Shown here: in pieces, positions 52,881 to 61,050 of the stretch | Layout of the letters: every line of letters begins with the position of its first letter | Position numbering within the stretch: the stretch's first letter is position 1 | NCBI GenBank assembly: GCA_012797815.1 | Contig: JAAZOK010000047.1 | Span: 23,839-87,838 of the forward strand | DNA length: 64,000 nt | Reading direction: 5' to 3' | Source: Chloroflexota bacterium | Lineage (GTDB): Bacteria > Chloroflexota > Anaerolineae > Anaerolineales > Anaerolineaceae | Program-made: the position numbers and the translations under genes | Notes under the pieces: model-generated | Database searches by the model: none | What the model was told of the DNA's origin: nothing | The model's input: only the letters and a program-made list of their open reading frames with translations

Positions 52881-53777
52881 TTAACTATTTTCCGGGGGGA
52901 TATGATCCCGCATCAACATTCTGGCTTGCGCCACCGAATACGGAAGCAGTGCATTGATATCCTGTTGCGGGCTGATATCCTGCAGTTTAAAAGGATCGGC
53001 GAAGGAAACCAAAGGGATCTGGCTGAATTTCTTGTGATAGACCATTTGATTGATGATCTGCAAAAACTCCGCAATACGCTGGCGCTCGCGGCGACCCTTG
53101 CGAACACGGGTCAAGGGATGCCCCAGATAGCGCGGGGTCAACACCTGGCTGACCACCGCCACCTGCACCGTGGTTTCAGGTACCTTGCTGATGAAGATCT
53201 CCATACTCTTCGACCATTCATCCAGCGCCTGCATGGCACCGGGCATGAAAGCTGGTTCCGGATCCATATGCCCGCTGGGGAAGATGATGACCGCACCACC
53301 CCGCTGGAGATGGCGGACGGCATTGCGAATGACCAGCATGCGCACATAACTATCCACAGAGCCAAACAGGAAATGATCGTTGACATTCCTCATTTTCTTC
53401 AGGAACGGGATATTGGATGAGACGATCTTGACATCATCCCGGGGCAGTTTGGCTGCCAGACACAGCGCATCATAGGTGCCCGGATGATTCGATACCACCA
53501 GCAACGGTCCGCTGGTGGGAGCTTTTACCTCACCCAATACCTGAATATCTTGCACCAGAAGTTTCAGGCTGATATCGACCGCTTTGTTAAAGCCATACTG
53601 GAAAGTCATCTGATCAAAGTAGGAGCCAAGTTTTGAGAAACGGCGGAGAGGGATCCAGAAGACAACTTCCACAAATTTGCGCCAGAAATTGCTGATGGGC
53701 AACCCCACCGCTTTCACGATCTCGTCCAATAAGGCTTTGCGCAGTTCGGATTCAGAAGTATATTGATAAGTAACCAT
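52881..53777 (-). CDS. PlsC-type 1-acylglycerol-3-phosphate acyltransferase family
   Basis: A 298-residue acyltransferase. The catalytic NHx4D box is SNHPGTYDAL (N97, H98, D103), with the phosphate-binding IIFPSGHMDPE later. PlsC-like enzymes acylate lysophosphatidic acid. No long membrane segment was seen, so membrane contact is probably peripheral. The long N-terminal part (1-85) is unusual for a simple PlsC. The specific acceptor is unknown. Confidence 0.85.
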   Translation of the reverse strand: MVTYQYTSESELRKALLDEIVKAVGLPISNFWRKFVEVVFWIPLRRFSKLGSYFDQMTFQYGFNKAVDISLKLLVQDIQVLGEVKAPTSGPLLVVSNHPGTYDALCLAAKLPRDDVKIVSSNIPFLKKMRNVNDHFLFGSVDSYVRMLVIRNAVRHLQRGGAVIIFPSGHMDPEPAFMPGAMQALDEWSKSMEIFISKVPETTVQVAVVSQVLTPRYLGHPLTRVRKGRRERQRIAEFLQIINQMVYHKKFSQIPLVSFADPFKLQDISPQQDINALLPYSVAQARMLMRDHIPPENS

Positions 53778-53887
53778 TATGCACCCTTGGTAAAACCTTC
53801 TCTATTTTATTTATAACCCCATTATCGGAAAGGGAGGCGCAACGAGGATCTATTTTACAGATATTTTACAGAGCCTTAAGCCGTTCT

Positions 53888-56458
53888 TTACGCAATATAG
53901 TCAACCCGATCACGACCTTTTTGCTTGGCGCTGTAGAGCGCCTGATCGACAACTGCCATGATCTCCTGCAAATTATTGCGGCTTTTTGTCAGGCTGGTAA
54001 CACCAAGGCTAATCGTAACGGATATTTCTTCTTCATCATAATGCACTCGCAAGGCTGCAACCTTCTGCCTGATACGCTCTGCCACCGCAAATGCGGCATC
54101 CCCCGGCGTATCAGACAACAAAATCAGAAATTCCTCCCCTCCATAACGAGCAAAGACATCACTTGTGCGCAATTCTTTTTGAATGACCTGGGTGATACGC
54201 TGCAGCACCTTGTCACCGGCAAGGTGACCATAATGGTCATTCACTTCTTTATAATGATCAATATCGATCAGGATAAAACTCAGGTCCTTTTTATAGCGAA
54301 CCGAGCGGGTTATCTCTTTATTAGCAGCGATATAGAAGAAGCGCCGATTATAAATTCCGGTCAACTCATCAATGATTGCCAGTTCTTTCATACGATCATA
54401 CATAAACACATTATGCAAATAAACGGATACCTGGGATGCAATCGTTTCGAACAGCTGAATTTGCTGTTTGCTCATCGCATCCACCTTCCTGCTGATCACA
54501 GAGATCAAACCGATCACCTGATTCTCACGGAGAAGCGGGATACCAAGTACCGAATGCAACTCTTTGACCGGAATTTCTAAAATATCCTGCAGTTCCTGAG
54601 GAATATTGTCGAATGAATAATCAGGGTGGTAGCTGAGTTCCTTCCGCTCGATGACCTCTCTTAGAATACCGTACTCCATTCTCACAGGGATCAGGAGGGA
54701 TCTGGTAGATTGACTTGCCGGGTGATAAATATTCAAATTCAATTTATTACTATCGGGATCAATCAAAGCAATGTTGAAGATATCCATCCCGGGGAAATGT
54801 GCCATTTTCTTGACCAGCCCATCGATGATCTCCTTGGTTCCAAAATTCTGGGTCATTTCGCGACCGATTTCAAAAAGGAGAGACAGATCCTGGTTGTTAT
54901 GTTTCAACTCATCAACATAACGAGCATTTTGAACGGCAATTGCTGCCGCATCTGCAAATACTTTCAAGCGCTGCGCATGTTCCTCAGTGTATTGATTGGG
55001 GGTACTGCTATCCACATTAATAAAACCAATCACATTCCCATTTACCACAATCGGACTCCCGATATATGAACGAATCCATTGAGAATAAGCGTTTTGTACC
55101 CAGGCAGGATGGAATTTGGTATCGGACACCAGCACGGCAGTGCGATCAGCTGCCATATTTCGAAAATCAGGGATATCATCTATCGACAGATGCAATCCCT
55201 CGACAGCTTCTTTGGCGCCGAACTTATCATAGCCTTTCAGTTTCACGAAATGCATTTGTTCTTCATCGTCCAACAAGACCACACTAGCCGCGTCATGGGG
55301 TACGACATCTTCAAGGACTTCCAACATTCTTTCAAGGACCACGTCCAGATCCAATGAACTATTCAATGTTGCTGCCACCGATGCCAGGGCATCCGCATAG
55401 CTGCGTTGTTCCCTCTCATAGATCTCCAGTTTTTTGCGCTTGGAAATATCCTGAAATACGATCAACGAACCCGAAGGATTAACATTGGTGACGATCATAG
55501 AACAGCTGACCTGAACATATTTTTGCTGCGCTTCATCCAAACATATTTCAAATTTGCCCTGCTCGTTTTTGTCCAAATTTTCGATAAGGTGAGGATAACG
55601 TTCCAGGGCAGACCGGAACTGTTTCTTCAACAAATCTTTGACCGGGACATCCAATATTTTCTGAACTGCAGCGTTGGCATCCGAGATCTTTCCGCCCAGG
55701 TCCACCACCAAAATGCCTTCCTGCATACTATCGAAAATCAGATTGCGGGTCATCGGCGTAATTTCGAAGATCTGCCCGCGGTATAAAGAGATGGTCAATA
55801 TCAACCCCGATAATGCCAATCCGAGCGGTGTCAAATCCATACCACGCACCGGACTCTTTCCAAGCACATATAACAGATTCCCAACCCACGGGATAAGGGT
55901 GGTAATGACCATGATGGCAATCTGAACACGATAGATCTTTGAGAAATTCAGGAAAGTGGAAATCAGACGATAGATACCCCACGCCAAAAATATGTAACTA
56001 TAGACCCAATAGATCCAAAAGAAAACACCGTGGGTATAAATAAGATTATCGATACCGGGTGTATTTGACGGGCGGATGTTGCTCCAGATCAGACCATGCA
56101 TATCATTGGTAAAGACCAGCACCAGCGTCAACAGCGGTATCACCGAAAACAAGAGTAAATTCTTGGTCGTAATCCACCGGTCTTTGCGACTGAACTGGCT
56201 GGCAAAGATGAAATAGAAAGCCGGCAAAGTTGCAATTCCCAAATATTCGAATTTCGCCCAGAACACTTTATCCGAAATCGATTCAGCCACTCCCTCAAAC
56301 ACACGAAAGACCAACCATAAAGAAACCGAGATCATCACCAGGGCAAACGCCGTACCACCCGGTTCGGCATGTTTCAGAATAATCACCAACGCGATAAAGA
56401 GGGAAAGAACAGCCGACCCGAAAAAAACCAGGTCAACAGGCAAGAAATTATAGATCAT
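53888..56458 (-). CDS. 7TM-PAS-GAF-GAF-GGDEF diguanylate cyclase
   Basis: An 856-residue sensor cyclase. The first about 230 residues hold seven hydrophobic segments like the histidine-kinase 7TM module. A PAS domain follows (about 240-345), then two GAF domains (about 365-505 and 525-675), and the GGDEF domain with GGEEF (773-777). RTSD at 764-767 is the RxxD inhibitory site. GGEEF is a common active variant. GGAG lies before the ATG. It is divergent from the next cyclase gene. Confidence 0.9.
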   Translation of the reverse strand: MIYNFLPVDLVFFGSAVLSLFIALVIILKHAEPGGTAFALVMISVSLWLVFRVFEGVAESISDKVFWAKFEYLGIATLPAFYFIFASQFSRKDRWITTKNLLLFSVIPLLTLVLVFTNDMHGLIWSNIRPSNTPGIDNLIYTHGVFFWIYWVYSYIFLAWGIYRLISTFLNFSKIYRVQIAIMVITTLIPWVGNLLYVLGKSPVRGMDLTPLGLALSGLILTISLYRGQIFEITPMTRNLIFDSMQEGILVVDLGGKISDANAAVQKILDVPVKDLLKKQFRSALERYPHLIENLDKNEQGKFEICLDEAQQKYVQVSCSMIVTNVNPSGSLIVFQDISKRKKLEIYEREQRSYADALASVAATLNSSLDLDVVLERMLEVLEDVVPHDAASVVLLDDEEQMHFVKLKGYDKFGAKEAVEGLHLSIDDIPDFRNMAADRTAVLVSDTKFHPAWVQNAYSQWIRSYIGSPIVVNGNVIGFINVDSSTPNQYTEEHAQRLKVFADAAAIAVQNARYVDELKHNNQDLSLLFEIGREMTQNFGTKEIIDGLVKKMAHFPGMDIFNIALIDPDSNKLNLNIYHPASQSTRSLLIPVRMEYGILREVIERKELSYHPDYSFDNIPQELQDILEIPVKELHSVLGIPLLRENQVIGLISVISRKVDAMSKQQIQLFETIASQVSVYLHNVFMYDRMKELAIIDELTGIYNRRFFYIAANKEITRSVRYKKDLSFILIDIDHYKEVNDHYGHLAGDKVLQRITQVIQKELRTSDVFARYGGEEFLILLSDTPGDAAFAVAERIRQKVAALRVHYDEEEISVTISLGVTSLTKSRNNLQEIMAVVDQALYSAKQKGRDRVDYIA

Positions 56459-56706
56459 CCACTCCGTCCTTCGAGTCTTGCGTTTTTATCGTGGCAGGCT
56501 GTAATGAAATCCCAATGGGTTTTATTCAATTATAAAGGGTATTTTCCGACCATGAAAGCGGTTCGCTTCCGGGACGGGGGAATTCAGATGCGAATGCAAA
56601 GGTGACAAATCTTCTTTTTAACCGTAGAATGGTAACAGGACAATGTTCAACTATCTTTTGGGAGACCATTAGAACCTAAGAAATCATTCGAATAAAGAAG
56701 TTTGCC

Positions 56707-58272
56707 ATGCAATTTCAGTTCCGTTATACATCCGGATTATGGTTATTCATGATCTCTGCCATAATCATCCTGTTTCTATTGATATTCAGCTGGCGTTACC
56801 GAAAATCTCCGAGCGGGAGATGCTTCATCATCTTGATGATATGCGCCTTTTTGTGGGTATTCAACTTTGTGTTTGAAACCGCCGCCGTCAGCCTGGCATG
56901 GAAATTATTCTTCGCCCGCATCCAATTCATCGGGATCACTTTTATTCCCGCAATATGGTTCTTCCTGGTAAGAGAATTCACCAACCGCCGTGTTCTGGGT
57001 GATAACTGGTTCGTGGTATTGATCATCCCCATCCTGACCAATCTGATCATCTGGAGCAACCCGCTGCATCACTGGTTCATGGGAAACCCATTCATCATCA
57101 GCAGCACTCCTTTCCCGGTGGTGGATTTTGATTATCAGTGGTGGTTCTATACCATCCATGCCCCTTACGGATACCTGTTGGTAGCCAGCGCCCTGATCCT
57201 GTTGATCCGTTCGATTCCAAACATGAGCGGGGTATACCGGATCCAGTCGCGTTATCTGTTGGTTGCGATCCTTCTGCCTGCCGTCACGGATATCCTGTAT
57301 GTGGTCGGCATATCCCCCGTACAACACTACAATTTCACCACGGCAGTCTTCAGCATCTCCGGATTGATACTCTTCTATTCATTATTCCATTTCCAATTCC
57401 TCGATCTGCTCCCTCTAGCCCGCGATTCGATCATCAACAATCTTTATGACGGGGTGATCATCCTGGATCACAAGGACCGCATCGTTGAGATCAACCCCTC
57501 TGCAAAACAATATCTGTCATTGGAAGACTCTGCTATCGGCAAGGCATTCATCCAGATCAACAATGAGATCATCAAAAAGATCCAGGTGCTGATCGAGGAA
57601 AATATCGAAAAGATGGATATCAAGATCGGGAAACAAGCCCCCGTCTATTTTGATGTCAGAGTCAACAACATCACAAAGAAAAACAACGCCCACATCGGCA
57701 GGGTGATCGCATTCCGTGATATCACCGAGCGCGTGGAATTATTCAATCAGGTGCAGGCGCTGGCAGTGCAGGATAGCCTGACCGGTATTTTCAACCGGCG
57801 TTCCTTTATGGAATTCAGCAAACGGGAGATATACCGCGTGTTGCGCAATCCGGGCTATGCGGTCTCGCTGGTGATGATCGATCTGGACAATTTCAAAGCC
57901 ATCAATGACCAGTTCGGTCACCCCGTGGGAGACAAAGCACTGGTGGCATTCACCGCTACCATCCAAAAACAATTAAGGGAGTTCGATATCTTCGGGCGAG
58001 TAGGAGGGGAGGAATTTGCCATCTTGCTGGCGGATACGGATGTCGAAACAGCCGTGCATATTACGGAACGGCTGCGGGCGGCGGTAGAAGCGCTACGGAT
58101 TCAAGCGGACAAAAAAAGAGAAGTTTCCATCACAGCCAGTTTCGGGGTTGTATCCTCAATGCAATTAAGGAAAAAAGACATCGAGATCGACAGCATGCTC
58201 GATCTGGCTGACAGGGCACTGTATAAAGCCAAACAAAAAGGGCGCAATCAGGTGGTGCTGGTCAAGTTATGA
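56707..58272 (+). CDS. 7TM-PAS-GGDEF diguanylate cyclase
   Basis: A 521-residue cyclase. Seven hydrophobic segments cover 1-225, then a PAS domain (about 240-340) and a GGDEF domain with GGEEF at 433-437 and the inhibitory REFD at 424-427. Shares the membrane-sensor style of the divergent 53888-56458 cyclase, with no GAF domains. Its 3' end overlaps the convergent alpha/beta hydrolase gene by 25 bases. Confidence 0.9.
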   Translation: MQFQFRYTSGLWLFMISAIIILFLLIFSWRYRKSPSGRCFIILMICAFLWVFNFVFETAAVSLAWKLFFARIQFIGITFIPAIWFFLVREFTNRRVLGDNWFVVLIIPILTNLIIWSNPLHHWFMGNPFIISSTPFPVVDFDYQWWFYTIHAPYGYLLVASALILLIRSIPNMSGVYRIQSRYLLVAILLPAVTDILYVVGISPVQHYNFTTAVFSISGLILFYSLFHFQFLDLLPLARDSIINNLYDGVIILDHKDRIVEINPSAKQYLSLEDSAIGKAFIQINNEIIKKIQVLIEENIEKMDIKIGKQAPVYFDVRVNNITKKNNAHIGRVIAFRDITERVELFNQVQALAVQDSLTGIFNRRSFMEFSKREIYRVLRNPGYAVSLVMIDLDNFKAINDQFGHPVGDKALVAFTATIQKQLREFDIFGRVGGEEFAILLADTDVETAVHITERLRAAVEALRIQADKKREVSITASFGVVSSMQLRKKDIEIDSMLDLADRALYKAKQKGRNQVVLVKL

Positions 58273-58973
58273 GCAGCGAACCAGCTCAGCGCGCGCGCCC
58301 AGCACAAACGCCAATCGGCGTCATCCATAAAATGACCGGAATTGGGGTATTCAACGTAATCAAAGCGCCGCTCGTAATCGGCATAGTATTCTCCTAATGC
58401 AATGTGAAAATCACGCGCAAAATGAGCCGGCACCAGTTCATCTTTGCCGGCATTCATGGAAAGCAGATGCACGGACGAAAACGCTTCGATGTGATGGTCG
58501 GGGGAATGGGGCAGATCAACCGACCAGTGCGGAGAGCCCAAAATAGAAACGGCGGTTCGTAGCCGGGGTTCAAGCATGATGGCAGCATAGGTAATAAAAC
58601 CACCCATGGATATGCCCGCAACGCCAAAGCCATCCATGTCATACTCGCCGCTCAGATGATCCAGGATACGCGGCACTTCTGCAGCAGTTTCACGAACGAT
58701 CTTAATGAATTCACGGTCGCCGGTGGAACTACCGGCAGTGAAACGCTGATCGAAATCGGCATAGCGTCTGGCACCGTGACCAAGCGCATCTACCCCCACT
58801 GCCAGATAGCCATGAGATGCCAGGCTGTTCAACTCACGCAAGTTGCTTTCTTTAGAGCCTTTAAAGCCATGGAAAAAAAGGATACATTTTTTACCGGCTG
58901 CAGGCTGAAGATGGGTCTCTTCACATGCCACCAGCGGGATGCCATCGGATTCGAAATAGCGTGTATGAATCAT
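58248..58973 (-). CDS. Alpha/beta hydrolase
   Basis: A 241-residue esterase/lipase-like protein. The oxyanion region is FFHGFKGSKES, the nucleophile elbow is GISMGGF, the acid follows in AGKDELVP, and the last histidine is in NSGHFMDD. It is similar to the YqiA/dienelactone-hydrolase group; the substrate is unknown. The coding sequence overlaps the convergent cyclase gene by 25 bases. TACAAT on the minus strand 9 bases before the ATG again predicts a short leader. Confidence 0.87.
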   Translation of the reverse strand: MIHTRYFESDGIPLVACEETHLQPAAGKKCILFFHGFKGSKESNLRELNSLASHGYLAVGVDALGHGARRYADFDQRFTAGSSTGDREFIKIVRETAAEVPRILDHLSGEYDMDGFGVAGISMGGFITYAAIMLEPRLRTAVSILGSPHWSVDLPHSPDHHIEAFSSVHLLSMNAGKDELVPAHFARDFHIALGEYYADYERRFDYVEYPNSGHFMDDADWRLCWARALSWFAAHNLTSTT

Positions 58974-59127
58974 AAGAATGCTATTGTATTTGAATTCCCG
59001 GATAGATGGAAAACCAGCTCACCATTCTAATGAAAATCCTATCTTTTCTATGCGCGCGAAAAACCCATCCTTTCGAATAAAAACCATGGAGCGCCTGTGT
59101 TTTCACAGGCAGCAAGAGGTAAAAGAA

Positions 59128-59149
59128 AATGCGCCCTGCAGGGCGCATT
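59128..59149. terminator. Perfect palindrome terminator of the VOC gene
   Basis: AATGCGCCCTG followed by its exact complement (22 bases, no loop bases). It lies 11 bases after the VOC stop on the minus strand and is followed by TTCTTTT there. A second hairpin (GCCTGTG-TTTT-CACAGGC, 59093-59110) lies further on. Confidence 0.75.
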
Positions 59150-59159
59150 ATGGAAAAGA

Positions 59160-59570
59160 CTAGCGCTTCGGACCGGTGTAAACCACCTCAAACAGGATGC
59201 GGTTGGGCGATTCGAACATGACCTGGTAGTAGGTCTCGGAAGGACTGCCGCAGAATTCAGGGCGGTGGCGGGGAGTTCCGAACAGCGCCGGGACGGCATG
59301 TTCCTTGAGGAACTTATAAACGTCATCCACATTGCTCTGTTTTTCCACCGCGATCGCCAGGTGATTCATGCCCAGACCATCATAATCGTTCTTCTCCTGC
59401 GGTTTGATAGGGGCAGTAAACCACACACTGGCGCCCTTCTCATCACCGACACCCAGCATGTTCTCATCCTCATATAGTACCGACCAATCCAGAAAGGCGA
59501 ATAAGTCACGGTAGAAGTTGAGGTCCTGCGGGTCGATATTGACCTGTACATGTCCAAAATTACTTTTCAT
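59160..59570 (-). CDS. VOC-superfamily (glyoxalase-like) protein
   Basis: A 136-residue VOC-fold protein. The chain shows the paired beta-alpha-beta-beta-beta modules: FGHVQVNIDPQDLNFYRDLFAFLDW, then GMNHLAIAVEKQSNVDDVYKFLKEH and TYYQVMFESPNRILFEVVY. The metal ligands expected of the family are the histidine in FGHVQV and NHLAIA plus the terminal glutamate in LFEVVY. The substrate is unknown. It has a strong promoter that overlaps a palindrome. Confidence 0.85.
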   Translation of the reverse strand: MKSNFGHVQVNIDPQDLNFYRDLFAFLDWSVLYEDENMLGVGDEKGASVWFTAPIKPQEKNDYDGLGMNHLAIAVEKQSNVDDVYKFLKEHAVPALFGTPRHRPEFCGSPSETYYQVMFESPNRILFEVVYTGPKR

Positions 59571-59611
59571 ACGATCCTCCCGGATATCCCATTCTTCAAA
59601 AATCTCCCCCC

Positions 59612-59640
59612 ATAATAAAACATTTGTTCTACTTTGTCAA
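59612..59640 (-). promoter_or_regulatory. Promoter of the VOC gene
   Basis: On the minus strand, a perfect TTGACA (59640-59635), a 17-base spacer, then TATTAT (59617-59612). The -35 box lies in the left arm of the palindrome at 59633-59655, so a bound regulator would meet RNA polymerase directly. Confidence 0.8.
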
Positions 59641-59655
59641 TATATTATTGACAAA
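59633..59655. repeat. Perfect 23-base palindrome (operator candidate)
   Basis: TTTGTCAATA-TAT-TATTGACAAA with no mismatch. It lies between the divergent VOC and pterin dehydratase genes and contains a TTGACA in each direction. Its size and position are those of a dimeric regulator site. Confidence 0.85.
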
Positions 59656-59700
59656 TGACTTATATTCAAACGGGTTTCTATCCGATATGATTAAAGGATA

Positions 59701-59716
59701 GGCAGCAGATGCTGCC
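59701..59716. repeat. Short inverted repeat before the pterin dehydratase gene
   Basis: GGCAGCA-GA-TGCTGCC, ending 4 bases before the AGGAG ribosome binding site of the next gene. It could form a small hairpin in the message or be a regulator half-site pair. Confidence 0.65.
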
Positions 59717-59732
59717 AACGAGGAGCAACAGC

Positions 59733-60095
59733 ATGGCGAGCAGCGCAAAAAAGATCCGGCAGGGCGAAGAAGAGGTCAACGGCAACCGTGAAGAATTCAA
59801 GAATAAGCTAAAAGCATTATCGGGATGGGAGATCATCACGCAAAATGGCGTCAGCAAACTGATGCGCACCTATTCTTTTGAAGATTTCTCCCATTTATTT
59901 GCTTTTACGCAGCAATTAGACCGGATTGCCAACAGAGAAAATCATCACCCGGTTTTGAAATCGTCATGGAGCAAAATCACCGTCATATGGTGGACGCATT
60001 CGGAATCAGAACTGCAGGACAAAGACCTGGAAATGGCACAGGAATGCGATGCCCTGTATGCCCATTTCAAGAAAGAGAACCGAAATGAAGAATAA
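59733..60095 (+). CDS. Pterin-4a-carbinolamine dehydratase
   Basis: A 120-residue PCD/DCoH-type protein. The catalytic histidines are in NRENHHPVL, followed by THSESELQDKDLEMA, which matches the family's C-terminal THxxGLTxxDxxLA block. PCD recycles the pterin cofactor after aromatic amino acid hydroxylation. No such hydroxylase was seen in the window, so the role may be in other pterin chemistry. AGGAG lies 7 bases before the ATG. It overlaps the lactate dehydrogenase gene by 11 bases. Confidence 0.87.
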   Translation: MASSAKKIRQGEEEVNGNREEFKNKLKALSGWEIITQNGVSKLMRTYSFEDFSHLFAFTQQLDRIANRENHHPVLKSSWSKITVIWWTHSESELQDKDLEMAQECDALYAHFKKENRNEE

Positions 60096-61050
60096 GACCA
60101 ATATAGAGCAGCGCACGCATAAGATCGTGATCGTGGGTAGTGGAAAAGTTGGCACCACTTTCGCATACGCTTTATTGTTGAATGGATTGGTGGGGGAGAT
60201 CGTGCTGATCGACATCGACAAAGAACGCACCGACGGAGAGGTGATGGATCTCAACCACGCCGTCCCGCTCACCAACCCGGTGCAAATCTATCAAGGAGAT
60301 TACAGCGACTGTGCCGGCGCGGAAGTGATCGTGATCACCGCCGGTACCGCCCAGCGCGCCGGCGAAACACGGTTGGATCTGTTCAAACGTAACACGGCCA
60401 TCTTCAAACAGATCGTGCCGCAGGTGGTGAAATACAATCAGAACGCCATCCTGCTGGTAGCGACCAACCCGGTAGATATTCTCAGTTATGTGACCCAAAA
60501 GGTTGCCGGGCTACCATCCGCCCAGGTGATCGGATCAGGGACGATCCTGGACACCTCGCGCTTCCGCTGGCTGCTCAGCCAGCATTTCAACCTGGATGCG
60601 CGCAACGTGCATGCCTATATCATCGGCGAGCACGGCGATTCGGAAGTGGCGGTGTGGTCACTGGCTAATATCGCCGGCATGCCACTGGAAGTTTACTGCC
60701 AGGCGATCGGTTGCCAGCTGCCTCTCGACCAGCGTGAAAAGATCGGCAGCCAGGTGCGCAACGCCGCCTACGAGATCATCTCGCGCAAGGGAGCCACCTT
60801 TTATGCGGTAGCAGCGGGATTGGTGCGTATTGTGGAGAGCATCCTGCGCAACCAGAATTCGGTGCTCTCGGTCTCCAATCGGGTGCCGGGTTATTACGGT
60901 ATTGAAGATGTATACCTCAGCCTGCCCGCCATCATCGGAGAGAACGGGGTGGAAAGCATCCTGCCATTACCGTTGAATGAAAAAGAGGAAGTTGATCTGG
61001 TGAAATCTGCGAATATCCTCAAAGATATCCTGAAGCAGCTGGAGATCTAA
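60085..61050 (+). CDS. ldh: L-lactate dehydrogenase
   Basis: A 321-residue NAD-dependent enzyme that reduces pyruvate to L-lactate in fermentation. GSGKVG (18-23) binds NAD; Q90 (LDH rather than malate dehydrogenase specificity), R96 and R159 bind substrate; H183 in IGEHGDSE is the catalytic histidine. The ATG at 60085 lies inside the end of the pterin dehydratase gene; a start 36 bases upstream is unlikely because it would add unrelated residues. It ends overlapping asnB by 4 bases. Confidence 0.93.
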   Translation: MKNKTNIEQRTHKIVIVGSGKVGTTFAYALLLNGLVGEIVLIDIDKERTDGEVMDLNHAVPLTNPVQIYQGDYSDCAGAEVIVITAGTAQRAGETRLDLFKRNTAIFKQIVPQVVKYNQNAILLVATNPVDILSYVTQKVAGLPSAQVIGSGTILDTSRFRWLLSQHFNLDARNVHAYIIGEHGDSEVAVWSLANIAGMPLEVYCQAIGCQLPLDQREKIGSQVRNAAYEIISRKGATFYAVAAGLVRIVESILRNQNSVLSVSNRVPGYYGIEDVYLSLPAIIGENGVESILPLPLNEKEEVDLVKSANILKDILKQLEI

